A model generated the notes under the pieces. It was not told the origin of the DNA. It saw only the letters and a program-made list of their open reading frames with translations, and did not search any database. Below, one piece after another: positions 7,619-21,673 of a stretch of DNA of 44,373 bases (within the stretch, counting starts at the first letter, position 1; every line of letters begins with the position of its first letter). Made by a program: the position numbers and the translations under genes. The stretch comes from an uncultured Luminiphilus sp. (GTDB taxonomy: Bacteria > Pseudomonadota > Gammaproteobacteria > Pseudomonadales > Halieaceae), in contig CALSMP010000022.1 in assembly GCA_943787485.1 (NCBI GenBank), positions 1 through 44,373 on the forward strand. Reading direction: 5' to 3'.

Positions 7619-8589
7619 CTAGGGCTTGGACTGGCTCAGCATAATAATTTGCTGTGCCCCCGCCAGCGGTGTCAGCGTCGCCGTTTGCACGTCACGCTCA
7701 ATCTCCGGTAAGACTGACTGTACCGATTCATGCTTTTTTATGTTTATTCGCAACATATCGTCGATCAACTGGTACATCCACGCGAGATTCTGCTTAGACC
7801 GCCTTGCAGCGAGTTCGCCAGCGGCCCCGCTGGCTTCTCGAAAGCGCGAGATCATTTCCCACACCGCGTCTACGTCTTTTCCATGCAGTGCCGAACAGGT
7901 CATCACCTCTGGCGCCCAATGCGCTTCGTGACTCAGGAGCGATAGTGCGCCCGCATAATGTTGTCGGGTCAACCGAGCAATAGCCTCGCTATCACCATCG
8001 GCCTTGTTAATAACGATAGCGTCGGCCAGTTCAATGATGCCTTTCTTGATGCCCTGAAGCTCATCGCCACCACCGGGGAGCATCAGAACGAGAAAAAAAA
8101 TCGACCATTTGCGCCACCTGATGTTCGGACTGGCCCACGCCGACGGTTTCCACCAGAATCACGTCATACCCAGCAGCCTCACACAGCAACACAGACTCGC
8201 GTGTTTTTTGGGCCACACCGCCTAGCGCAGATCCTGCAGGTGATGGGCGAATGAATGCAGCCTGCTCGCGGGGAAAGCATCTCCATGCGGGTCTTGTCGC
8301 CTAGGATGGACCCACCGGCGACAGGCGAACTCGGGTCAACCGCAAGAACAGCCACACGATGACCTTGGCCGATCAGAAAAAGACCGAGTGCTTCTATGAA
8401 AGTGGATTTCCCAACCCCAGGCACTCCGGTAATACCTACGCGGATGCTTCGCCCGGTGTGCGGTAGTAATGCGTCAAGTAAGCTCTGTGCCTGCTCGCGA
8501 TCGTCGTTGCGGCTGCTCTCAACTAGCGTAATCGCCTTGGCGAGGCTTCGGCGATCGCCTTCGAGGATGGCCTCAGCGTCAATTGCCAT
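7619..8589 (-). CDS. meaB: Methylmalonyl-CoA mutase chaperone GTPase MeaB (two +1 frameshifts)
   Basis: MeaB (ArgK family, a G3E-type GTPase) protects and reloads the cobalamin of methylmalonyl-CoA mutase. The N-terminal part has the P-loop GVPGVGKST and the VLAVDPSSP segment; the C-terminal part has [14 protein letters not shown] and the NKAD guanine motif. Between them the frame is broken twice. An extra base in the C4 run (plus strand 8270-8273) breaks it after [10 protein letters not shown], and an extra base in an 8-base run (8093-8100) breaks it before LVLMLPGGG. With one base removed at each site the gene reads 322 residues, the normal length, and the segment between encodes standard MeaB sequence including [13 protein letters not shown]. 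As printed, it is two fragments. Confidence 0.9.
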
Positions 8590-8597
8590 CGGTCGCG

Positions 8598-10755
<2,158 letters not shown>

Positions 10756-10757
10756 AG

Positions 10758-11172
10758 CTATGCCCCTGTGCCCATTGGCTCGCTCAGCTCTATCAAGACC
10801 CCGTCGCAGCTCTTTGGATGAATGAAGATCACTCGGGCACCATGTGCCCCAGGAGACGGCTCCTCGGAAAGAAACTGATAACCCAGCGCGCGCAGTCGGT
10901 GTACATCGTCATCGATATTGTCCGTTCTGAAACATAGATGGTGAATGCCGCCAGGGCGCGTTTCGAGATACTTCGCGATAGGCCCCTCACCATCGAGCGG
11001 ATGAACCAATTCGATGTGCGTCTCTGGCAGCGAGAAAAAAGCCGTCTTAGTCTTCGCCGAGGGCACGTCCTCGGTGCCGTCAAAAGACAGCCCAAAATCC
11101 TACCATAAAGCGCTTTACAGCCTTCTCGAAATCAGGCACTGCAATCGCAATATGGTCCAATGAAGTAATCAC
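10758..11172 (-). CDS. Methylmalonyl-CoA epimerase, VOC fold (one +1 frameshift)
   Basis: The enzyme interconverts the (S) and (R) forms of methylmalonyl-CoA, linking carboxylase and mutase. The downstream frame gives typical sequence ([40 protein letters not shown]). Upstream, from a GTG at 11172, the frame reads [23 protein letters not shown], the normal N-terminus. It breaks at plus strand 11094-11100: an extra base in either the TTTT or the GG of the minus strand. With one base removed it reads on through [18 protein letters not shown] and the protein is 137 residues, the expected size. It lies between pccA and the mutase gene. Confidence 0.88.
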
Positions 11173-11189
11173 GCTTAGCCTCTCCCCGC

Positions 11190-13994
11190 TTACAAAAACA
11201 TTTGCATCAGATCAGTTGTATGGTCCCTGCGCCTTTTTGCGACAACCTCGTCTGACTCAATTTCAACCTTTTCATCCGGGGTCACTTTAAAAAGCACCTG
11301 ACCCTTGCTAATGATGACGCCGTCGCCCTCGACGAGCACCTCGTCAACGGTGCCTGAAAAAGAGGCGTATACCTTAGTAAACATTTTCATGACTTCGACG
11401 ATGTAGAGTGGGTCTCCCGCCTCAAAGTGATCGCCCGCCTGAACGTACAAGGGTGCGTCGGGGGCCTCACGGCCGTAAAACATGCCTCCGCTGACCGCCA
11501 CGACTTCGTCTGATTTAGCGACGGGCGGTGGCGCCAAGGATTTGGCCATTTTGGCTTGATACTCTTCGTCGAGCAGACGTTCGGGTATGTGGATGGTCAA
11601 GTCCTCGTTTACCTGCAACTCGAAGAAGCCGGTAAATCTTGCCATCGCCGGTAGGAGCTCGAGGATTTCCATCCCCGCCTGAAATCCTCGATGCGCTTTC
11701 TGAATGGCTTGCCAATCAGCGCTTTCGATGCCCGCGGGAGCACTGCCATTGATAAATGCGGCAACCTCGGACCAGAGACTTATCCCGAACCGCTGGCTAA
11801 TATCGGCATAAAAATCCTCTGCCTCGGACAAGATCGCGTAATCGTGATCCCATATCACGTTGGCGGCAGGCGCTTCTTCAGACCAATCCATGCGCAGGAA
11901 GTGATAGGTATCCGACAGTACCTCCACGGGATTTTCCGCCCAGCTCAGGTGCTCGCCATCGTAGCTGAACGCACGCTGATTAATACTCAGCCACCCCGCG
12001 AGTAAATGAGGCGATGACATTAACAACTTTATGGGGCGTAACAGCAGCGAGTGCTTTCGAGTTAGCACCGCGGATAAAGATTTAGCCTGATCGGGCTCTA
12101 GACCACTTGTTCGTTTCTTGCAGAGTGCTTGCCAGGCGATGTCGACATCAACCCGAGCCGATTCCATGGCCAACTCCCCCACGCTGGTGAGGTATGGCAC
12201 GATAAATCGAGTGGTGGGTCGCGCGTTGATCCCGTTGCCTAAGAACCAGTTGACCAAACCATAGTGGAATTGCAGATTGGTATTGAGTTCTGGGCCACGC
12301 ATCGCGGTGCTGCGAATAACCTCGCTCATGCGTTCGTAGGTCTGGCTTCTGCTCTCCCCAACGGTCAGTAGTAGCGCAATGTTGGAGTCGTAGGCGCCCG
12401 CGAGCGTGTAATTCATGAACACGTCGGTATCCGGATTGTGCAGGCTGATGCCCTGATCATCGCGGATTTCCCCCTCAATGGCGTCAGACCAAAACTGAAT
12501 CTGGCCACCGGCACTGGGCTGAAGCGCATCGTTAGTCGCATTTAATCGGGCCTCAACACTGTCGTTGAAGCGCGGAACTCGGCGCGGTTCCGGCAGGCTA
12601 GGTCCGTGTGCGGCTAACAAAACCATAGCTTCGACAAGTGAGTCGACCGTGAACTTTTCGTCCGGGTTGTTTGGGTTGGAAAACTCCATCGCATAGCAAA
12701 GCTCGCTAACACGATGCTCGACCTGAATTCGCGTGTTCATCTCCATGAAAAAATGACGGTCGCGATCGACGATGCACTCAAACGTCGAAACCGAGTCTAG
12801 GCCCACAGCGGCACCAAATTTGGCCGCCTCAGCTTCCATGGTATCGAGGGTTTTGACGTCCTGAGCAAGAACATCTGCCTCGACGGTCCTGCCCGCTCGG
12901 CGCGCCTCCTCTTCCGCCGCCAGAAGAGATTCTCGGGTGACAGATACTTCCAGCAATTTTTGCTCATGCATTTGCAAAGAGCAGTCCCGACCACCGAGTG
13001 TGATGCACCAGTCTCCGTTGCCAACCACCTGAATCTCTTGGTGCCGCGTGGTTTCAATGTTGAGCTCGACCAGGACATTTTTGTTGTCCCCAACGCCAGT
13101 CGCTTTTACCTCCGCGAGAATTTCTCGGACCAATTCCGGTGTTCTCGCCGCCTGACCGAGGCCCAAAATACGCTGGCCCTTACCCCCGCCCCCGCCTATG
13201 GCTTTCAGCCGCACTCGGTTCTCGGGATAGTCCGCATTAATTCTCTCAACCGCTTCGGTAAGCGTCTCCGACAGCTCATCCACCGTGTAGAGATCGACGC
13301 CCTTGGCGTAACCCGCAGAAAGCACAGCATCGACCATGGATTCTAAGTCAGCTCCTTGCAGCGAGTCCCAGTCGACAGACAACTCGTGGGCGTCGCTCAT
13401 TGCGCGCAGCGTCGAGTTGTCAGGATATTTTTTCAGTAGGGTCAGCGTTGTACCGTTATCAATACCCGGAGTCACAGACACACCGGACTTTAAAGCAGTG
13501 CGCTTGGCCTCATCCTTGAGACCGGCGTCATGCACTGTTCGCGAGCACGGACCAATAAAGTTAAGACCGGCAGCCTCCATGGCGGCAACCATCGTTTCGT
13601 CCTCCGCCATAAAGCCATAGCCGGCAAAGATCGCGTTGTAGTTGCCCGCTTTAGCGATAGCGATAATGTCATCGATCCGCTGCAGTCGTTCCTCTTTCGT
13701 GGCGCCGGTGTAATCGGGAACCCTGTGCACCCGTGAAGGATCGGTTAGTACACGCAGCTCTGGAGCCAACGCTCGGGGATAAACGATGGAGTCCTTTTCA
13801 GACAGTAAGATGCCATAGTGGGAGATCCCCATCTCGCCAAAGACATCCATCGCTTCTTTGCGAATCGGCCCTCGGCAAATGATTAACGGCCGAATGTGAG
13901 TGCAATCAAACTGCTTTACCCATGGCGACATACTGCGACCCAGTTGTCGGTCCCGGTGAATCAGCGGATTGTGTAGGTAGTGCTCGTTGGACAC
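11190..13994 (-). CDS. pccA: Acyl-CoA (propionyl-CoA) carboxylase, fused biotin carboxylase and biotin carrier
   Basis: The 934-residue protein fuses an ATP-grasp biotin carboxylase, a middle region and a C-terminal biotin carrier domain. The nucleotide-binding Gly-rich loop is KAIGGGGGKGQRILG, and the conserved EMNTRIQVEH motif is present. The biotinyl Lys lies in IVEVMKM, about 80 residues before the end. It is longer and more divergent than standard PccA (about 660-670 residues). There is an insertion before the Gly-rich loop and a long helical region before the carrier domain. It makes (S)-methylmalonyl-CoA with the PccB subunit encoded upstream; substrate is assigned from its neighbours. 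It is the longest gene of the operon and shows no frameshift. Confidence 0.88.
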   Translation of the reverse strand: MSNEHYLHNPLIHRDRQLGRSMSPWVKQFDCTHIRPLIICRGPIRKEAMDVFGEMGISHYGILLSEKDSIVYPRALAPELRVLTDPSRVHRVPDYTGATKEERLQRIDDIIAIAKAGNYNAIFAGYGFMAEDETMVAAMEAAGLNFIGPCSRTVHDAGLKDEAKRTALKSGVSVTPGIDNGTTLTLLKKYPDNSTLRAMSDAHELSVDWDSLQGADLESMVDAVLSAGYAKGVDLYTVDELSETLTEAVERINADYPENRVRLKAIGGGGGKGQRILGLGQAARTPELVREILAEVKATGVGDNKNVLVELNIETTRHQEIQVVGNGDWCITLGGRDCSLQMHEQKLLEVSVTRESLLAAEEEARRAGRTVEADVLAQDVKTLDTMEAEAAKFGAAVGLDSVSTFECIVDRDRHFFMEMNTRIQVEHRVSELCYAMEFSNPNNPDEKFTVDSLVEAMVLLAAHGPSLPEPRRVPRFNDSVEARLNATNDALQPSAGGQIQFWSDAIEGEIRDDQGISLHNPDTDVFMNYTLAGAYDSNIALLLTVGESRSQTYERMSEVIRSTAMRGPELNTNLQFHYGLVNWFLGNGINARPTTRFIVPYLTSVGELAMESARVDVDIAWQALCKKRTSGLEPDQAKSLSAVLTRKHSLLLRPIKLLMSSPHLLAGWLSINQRAFSYDGEHLSWAENPVEVLSDTYHFLRMDWSEEAPAANVIWDHDYAILSEAEDFYADISQRFGISLWSEVAAFINGSAPAGIESADWQAIQKAHRGFQAGMEILELLPAMARFTGFFELQVNEDLTIHIPERLLDEEYQAKMAKSLAPPPVAKSDEVVAVSGGMFYGREAPDAPLYVQAGDHFEAGDPLYIVEVMKMFTKVYASFSGTVDEVLVEGDGVIISKGQVLFKVTPDEKVEIESDEVVAKRRRDHTTDLMQMFL

Positions 13995-14018
13995 TTTTGG
14001 CTCCTCTAACAGCAGGTC

Positions 14019-15750
14019 TTAGTGAAACTCACGTTGGACCGCGTTCATGGGCCCGGGCTCGTAGTGTCGTAGGCAAAAAGCCAGATGCTCGGTCAGCACC
14101 CGGCGGAGGTCGGTCGGCATCACAATCTCGGAAACCGACCCGAGACTTAAGGCCTCTTCAGGATTCATAATTTCTTGCTCATAGCGGCGGGCTAACTCAG
14201 CCTCCTCCGCTCGGACCCAATCGGCCACCAAGGACTCCGCCGCTTTACCCGCGGCCTCCGCGTCAAGGCCCTGTGCCTCTTGTGCTTTAGCCTCCTCGAT
14301 CACCCGCTGCTGGATCGTACCCCGAATTTTCTTGAGCTCGTCTTTATAAACGTACTCCACGCCCGCGGGACCCATCACGGCAACGCGTGTCGTAGGTAAT
14401 GCTACGACGTAGTCTGCGCCAGTCGGGTAATTGTTGTAGGACGCATACGCACCCCCAAATGCATTTCGCACCAACACAAGGAACCTCGGCGTGCGAAGAT
14501 CGACGATCGCATCGAGCATCGCTCGACCCCGCCTGCACAATGCCGCGATGCTCCTGCTCACTGCCCGGCAGAAAACCGGTGGTGTCCTCAAGAAACATAA
14601 CGGGGATATTGTAGAGATTACAAAAGCGAATAAACCGCGCGTTTTTATAGGCGGCATCAATATCAATTTGACCTGAGGCGACGGCCGAATTGTTAGCGAC
14701 GAAGCCGACTACATGCCCGCCCATGCGTCCAAAGGCGGTGATCGTATTTCGTGCGCGATCCGCTTGAGTTTCGAGGTAGTCGCCGTGATCGCACAGCTGC
14801 TGAATGAGTACCGTGATATCCACCGGGGTATTGAAGCCTGTCGGCGAATTAAACGCTTTGCGTAACAAAATATCGATATCCAGCGTCGCTCGGGATGCCG
14901 GATCCGAACTCTCCCGGTATTTCGGCGCCTCTGCGTGTGAGTCAGGCAGGTAGCGCAGCAACTCGCGCACCTTGCGCAACGCGGCGACCTCATCCTCTAC
15001 AACGAAATCGGTGACGCCGGTCTGACTGTGCACCGTTGGACCGCCCAAGTCATTCGGTGTGATGTCCTCCCCCAGCACGGACTTCACCACCCCGGGACCC
15101 GTCAATCCAAAAAAAGTATTTTTGGGCTGGATAAGGAAGCTCCCTTGTCGCGGCAGATAGCTGCCACCGCCCGCATTGAAACCAAACATACACATAATGC
15201 TTGGTACAACGCCGCTAATCTTCCTAAGTGCAGTAAACGCGTCAGCGTAGCCGTCGAGCCCGCCGACCCCAGCGGGAATATAGGCGCCCGCCGAATCGTT
15301 TAGCCCAACAAGGGGGATTTTCCGTTTTGCTGCGAGCTCAAAGAGTCGAGCTAGCTTTTTGCCGTTGGTGGCATCCATCGAGCCTGCACGCACGGTAAAG
15401 TCGTGACCATAAATCGCAACGTCCCGGCCATCGATCTGAATGATGGCTGTCACTAGCGACGCGCCGTCGAGATTGGGTCCCCAGTTTTGATACAACACAT
15501 GGGGATCACCATCGGCCAAATATCGGATGCGCTCCCACACCGTCATCCGGCCCTTCAAGTGCTGCCTTAGGATGCTCGCCTCACCCGCTGCCTGATACGG
15601 ACGCTCCTGCAGGGATTTGCCTCGCGAGAGCGCCGCTTCATAAATGCCGCCCGCAGCGTCGCCATTCCTGACCTGGGGCTTAAACGGATTCTCCAGGCAG
15701 GCGTACTCGTCTGCCCCGGCGTGGTACTGTTTACCTGTTGACTCAGTCAT
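14019..15750 (-). CDS. pccB: Propionyl-CoA carboxylase carboxyltransferase subunit (one +1 frameshift)
   Basis: The carboxyltransferase moves the carboxyl group from biotin to the acyl-CoA. N- and C-terminal crotonase-like halves are visible: [19 protein letters not shown] and [12 protein letters not shown] in the first, and [32 protein letters not shown] and [13 protein letters not shown] in the second. The frame breaks in a G4 run (plus strand 14527-14530). With three G it reads [18 protein letters not shown], and the whole protein is 576 residues. It is the first gene of the operon, with pccA 24 bases downstream. A 226-base divergent gap separates it from pabB and should hold the operon promoter, though I could not define it. 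Confidence 0.93.
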
Positions 15751-15976
15751 AGGAAATTCTTTTCTCTAAACTCGTGCCTACTACGGCTAAATGGGACTAT
15801 TATCTCAACGGCCATTCCGGCTTCATTTTGACTCCAAGAGGGTAGCGCCCTGCGTTAGCCCCCGCTGGGTTTTGGAGCAACAATTCTGCACCAGCGCGTA
15901 AAGTGTGCGGAGCAAGGTACTCGTTTGGCTCCATTTGTGTCAATCTTACGTAAAGTTGGTGCAAAAATCAGCGAAA

Positions 15977-18306
<2,330 letters not shown>

Positions 18307-18312
18307 CTAGCA

Positions 18313-18346
18313 TTTTAGAATAAAAGATGTGATTTTTATTCTAAAA
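18313..18346. promoter_or_regulatory. 13-bp perfect inverted repeat upstream of cysB
   Basis: Arms 18313-18325 (TTTTAGAATAAAA) and 18334-18346 (its exact complement) enclose 8 bases. The stem has only two GC pairs and no separate T-run, so a Rho-independent terminator for the nucleotidase (which ends 3 bases away) is less likely than an operator. LysR proteins bind AT-rich dyads and often repress their own gene. CysB binding here is an inference. Confidence 0.55.
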
Positions 18347-18348
18347 GG

Positions 18349-19266
18349 TCATGCCTCATCGGCAGCCGGCTGGTTGGCGATTCCGTGGGGCACATGCCCC
18401 GTGGTGACATGATCTGCAGCGTGCTCGCAATGAGCCTGCTGATCGTCAAAAAAAACATCTGCCCGGTAAGCCCGCAAAAACTCGGTTTTATTGAGTCCGC
18501 CCAAAAAAACAGATTCGTCGATTCTGATATCCCAGGCGCGCAACGTTCTGATGACACGCTCATGTGCAGGCGCTGAACGGGCGGTAATCAGGGCGGTCCT
18601 GATGGGTGCCTCGCTTGCGGGGAACGTTTGCTGAAGCGATTGCAGTGCTCCAAGGAAACTTTTAAAAGGCCCACCTTGTAGCGGTTCCATGCGCGCTGCG
18701 CGCTCACTCTCAGTAAAGGCAGCCAGCCCCTCAGATTTGAACACCCGCTCGGCTTCATCGGAGAACAAGACCGCATCTCCATCGAAGGCAAAGCGAAGCT
18801 GCCCGCTATCGGAATCTGTTTGGGCCCGCGCCATTAGGGTCGCTGCCGCGACCTGATTTTCGAGTGCCTTACGAACATCGGATGGCTCAGCCGATAGAAA
18901 TAGGTGACACCCAAACGCGTTAATGTAGCGCCAGGGGGGTTCGCCCCCGCAGAAAGCGGCACGGGTGATAGCCAGGCCATAATGTTCGATGGAATTAAAG
19001 ACGCGAAGCCCGGTATCTGCGCTGTTTCGCGAAAGCAGGACCACTTCAACCGCAAGAGGCCCAGGTGAGCGATCGTTGAGGCTTAAGAGTTTTTTGACCA
19101 CCGCAAATGCTGATCCTCGTTCCAGTGGCACATGCTCATTTTCAATTTGGTAGCGAGAATAAGCCTCTAACCCCTCGGACTCGAAAACCGCGTGGGCCTC
19201 ATCCAGATTAAACAGTGCCCGCGACGAGATGGCGATAACGAGTTTTTCGGGTGCAGGAAACGTCAT
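18349..19266 (-). CDS. 5'-nucleotidase, cytosolic 5'-nucleotidase I family
   Basis: The 305-residue protein resembles the bacterial 5'-nucleotidase family related to eukaryotic cN-I. The N-terminal stretch LVIAISSRALFNLDEAHAVF is typical, as are AFAVVKKLLSLN, VVLLSRNSADTGLRVFNSI and the second acidic segment FAFDGDAVLFSDEAE. It would dephosphorylate nucleoside monophosphates in the cytoplasm. The first acidic motif is less clear than in classic HAD enzymes, so the specificity is open. It starts 6 bases after the AGCS symporter stop, so the two are probably one transcript. Confidence 0.8.
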   Translation of the reverse strand: MTFPAPEKLVIAISSRALFNLDEAHAVFESEGLEAYSRYQIENEHVPLERGSAFAVVKKLLSLNDRSPGPLAVEVVLLSRNSADTGLRVFNSIEHYGLAITRAAFCGGEPPWRYINAFGCHLFLSAEPSDVRKALENQVAAATLMARAQTDSDSGQLRFAFDGDAVLFSDEAERVFKSEGLAAFTESERAARMEPLQGGPFKSFLGALQSLQQTFPASEAPIRTALITARSAPAHERVIRTLRAWDIRIDESVFLGGLNKTEFLRAYRADVFFDDQQAHCEHAADHVTTGHVPHGIANQPAADEA

Positions 19267-19272
19267 TGTGGC

Positions 19273-20628
19273 CTAGCTCTGGGATCTCGCCTGTGAAGAA
19301 CGCCGGGCGAAATAATCCCGAGATAATGAAATAACAACAGGCGATAGCAACAACAAGGCAATTAAATTAGGAATCGCCATAAAGGCATTGAGCGTGTCTG
19401 CAATCAGCCATACCACGCCCAGATTGAGACCAGCTCCAACGGGAATCGCCGCTACCCACAACACTCTGAAAGGTAAAATACCCTTAGTCCCTACCAGATA
19501 AACAACACACCGTTCACCATAGAATGACCATCCGATCATGGTCGTGATGGCAAACAGAACAACTCCCACCGTGACCACCCACTCGCCCCCTGGAATGCTT
19601 TGTGAAAAAGCCATTGAGGTTAATGCCGCCCCCGACTCACCCGTTTCAAAGACGCCCGTGAGCACAATCACAAGGCCAGTCATGGTGCAGACAATCAACG
19701 TGTCGATAAAGGTCCCAAGCATGGCAATCATGCCCTGCTCCACCGGCTCGCTCGTTTGAGCTGCTGCATGGGCGATTGGAGCGCTTCCCAAGCCTGCTTC
19801 GTTGGAGAAGATACCTCGAGCGACACCAAATCGCAGGGCCGCCCAGACGGTGGCCCCTGCGAAGCCACCCGCAGCAGAGGCGCCGTTAAATGCGGACGAA
19901 ACGATTGTCCCAATCGCAGCAGGTACCGCTGAAATATTCATTAAAATTACGATCAGACTCATCAGGACATAAGTGATCGCCATAGCGGGAACAATGGCGC
20001 CCGCAGCAGTGGCGATACGCTTGATTCCGCCAAGAATCACAGAGCCCACCAGAACCATCAACACCACGCCTGTGGCCACCCAGGGTATACCCAAGTTGGC
20101 TTCAAGGACCTGAGCTACAGAATTGGATTGCACGGTATTGGCCAGGCCAAATCCGGCCATGGCGCCGAAAATTGCAAAAGCAGTCGCCAGCGGCCTCCAC
20201 CGCCTGCCGAGCCCATTACGAATGTAGTACATGGGTCCCCCGCTATAGCCCCCCAAGGCATCCTGTTCTCGATAGCGAACAGCCAGGACCCCCTCGGCGA
20301 ACTTGGTAGCCATGCCAAACAGGGCGGTAATCCACATCCAAAAAATGGCACCCGGCCCGCCCAAAGCGACCGCCGTGGCAACACCGGCGATATTGCCAGT
20401 TCCGATGGTGGCAGACAGGGACGTCATCAAGGCCTTGAAAGGAGGGATATCTCCCTCGCCTTGTCCACTAAAACCGGCCAGCAAAAGACCAAATGCCATT
20501 GGTATTTTGCGCAGGGTTAAAAAACCAAGCCGCAGTGATAAATAGATGCCGGTCCCGAGCAACAGCACCAGCATGGCTGGCCCCCAGGCATAGCCGTTAA
20601 CCACTGTCACCATTGCTTCAAAATCCAT
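19273..20628 (-). CDS. Sodium:alanine/amino-acid symporter, AGCS family
   Basis: The 451-residue inner-membrane protein has about 11 hydrophobic segments and the AGCS signatures: FKALMTSLSATIGTGNIAGVATA, GGPGAIFWMW and GIFSNEAGLGSAPIAHAAA. AGCS carriers import alanine, glycine or related small amino acids, including D-forms, with sodium. It lies 36 bases after a PLP enzyme that acts on D-cysteine-like substrates and 6 bases before a nucleotidase. The symporter may thus feed the PLP enzyme; this is inferred from position. Confidence 0.93.
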   Translation of the reverse strand: MDFEAMVTVVNGYAWGPAMLVLLLGTGIYLSLRLGFLTLRKIPMAFGLLLAGFSGQGEGDIPPFKALMTSLSATIGTGNIAGVATAVALGGPGAIFWMWITALFGMATKFAEGVLAVRYREQDALGGYSGGPMYYIRNGLGRRWRPLATAFAIFGAMAGFGLANTVQSNSVAQVLEANLGIPWVATGVVLMVLVGSVILGGIKRIATAAGAIVPAMAITYVLMSLIVILMNISAVPAAIGTIVSSAFNGASAAGGFAGATVWAALRFGVARGIFSNEAGLGSAPIAHAAAQTSEPVEQGMIAMLGTFIDTLIVCTMTGLVIVLTGVFETGESGAALTSMAFSQSIPGGEWVVTVGVVLFAITTMIGWSFYGERCVVYLVGTKGILPFRVLWVAAIPVGAGLNLGVVWLIADTLNAFMAIPNLIALLLLSPVVISLSRDYFARRSSQARSQS

Positions 20629-20664
20629 GTTTACTCCTGCCTCACGATGCCGTTTCCACGACGC

Positions 20665-21669
20665 TCAACTGATGGCGTCTCGAAATCCCTGCTCATGGGG
20701 AAACACACCAAAAATGCCTCCCGTGTGTACAAAAATAATATCCGCCACATCCGGATAACGTCCTAACGCCAGCTCACTCAACAAACCGTGAAAGGCTTTG
20801 CCCGTGTAGACAGGATCAAGCACGATCCCCTCAAGCGAGGCCAGCTGGTGAATTGTTTGATAAACCTCCGCACCAGCGAGCCCATATCCCGCCCCAATGT
20901 AAGCGTCATTAGTGTGGATTCGCTCGGGGGCGCAAGAGAGATCGGGCCAAAACGCCCGCGCCTCCTCTAGATCCGCCATGACCTTGTGCTGAAAGTACGC
21001 TTGATCATCACACACTGCCACACCGAGCACCACTGAGTCGGGGGCCATGAGCGCCAGTCCCGCCGTGAGGCCGGCCTGTGTGCCCCCCGAGCCGGTAGCA
21101 CACACAATCAATGCCCGTGCAATGCCGGCCCGGGCCATGTCCTCTGTTAACTCCTCGGCAGCGGCAATATAGCCCCATATGCCTAGGCCATTGCTACCAC
21201 CGGTGGGGATCACAAGCGGCTTATATCCGCGCTGCCGGTGCTCGTCCGCGACACTCGCCAGTATATTATCTAGATTGGCTATGTAATCCTTGGGGGCTAC
21301 CGGCGTCACCGCAGCCCCAAACAAGACGTCCAACAGGGTATTCCCCCCTTCGAACGGCGCCTTACCGCGCAGGATCAGCTCGCAGTGCAAACCGAGTTGC
21401 GCACAGACCCCCGCTGTAGCACGCGCGTGATTGCTCTGTACGCCACCGCAGGTAATAAAGCTGGTGTAACCGTGCTGTTGGGCGTGGGCCGCAAAAAATT
21501 CGAGTTTTCTGACTTTATTGCCAGTTAGGGTCGAGCCAGTAAGATCGTCACGCTTTATCCAGATTCGCTTTCCCTGCCCCCACTTCTCTGAAGCTCGCTG
21601 TAGGTGCTCCAGGGGGGTTGGCCGCTGGGCGAGCGCGATTCGCGGCGGATAGGGTATGCGAGGTGGCAG
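20665..21669 (-). CDS. PLP-dependent D-cysteine desulfhydrase / ACC-deaminase-like enzyme (start unclear)
   Basis: The protein (about 330 residues) is a fold-type II PLP enzyme. It has RDDLTGSTLTGNKVRKLEFF with the PLP Lys, GGVQSNHARATAG, the phosphate loop CATGSGGTQAGL and a C-terminal HTGGIFGVF. D-cysteine desulfhydrases release sulfide, pyruvate and ammonia; ACC deaminases share the fold and cannot be excluded. The first normal start in this frame is TTG at 21390, which would remove the PLP Lys. The homologous sequence runs in frame back to LLPPRIPYPPRIALAQRPTPLE, where only CTG codons (near 21669) are available. An in-frame stop lies just upstream, inside the end of yajC. Translation may start at CTG or be coupled to yajC; a sequence error is the other option. 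Confidence 0.82.
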   Translation of the reverse strand: MPPRIPYPPRIALAQRPTPLEHLQRASEKWGQGKRIWIKRDDLTGSTLTGNKVRKLEFFAAHAQQHGYTSFITCGGVQSNHARATAGVCAQLGLHCELILRGKAPFEGGNTLLDVLFGAAVTPVAPKDYIANLDNILASVADEHRQRGYKPLVIPTGGSNGLGIWGYIAAAEELTEDMARAGIARALIVCATGSGGTQAGLTAGLALMAPDSVVLGVAVCDDQAYFQHKVMADLEEARAFWPDLSCAPERIHTNDAYIGAGYGLAGAEVYQTIHQLASLEGIVLDPVYTGKAFHGLLSELALGRYPDVADIIFVHTGGIFGVFPHEQGFRDAIS

Positions 21670-21673
21670 CAGG

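Noticed and set aside
15905..15976. Longer N-terminus of PabB
   Set aside because: The 24 extra residues do not resemble the family and the ATG at 15977 gives the expected start.
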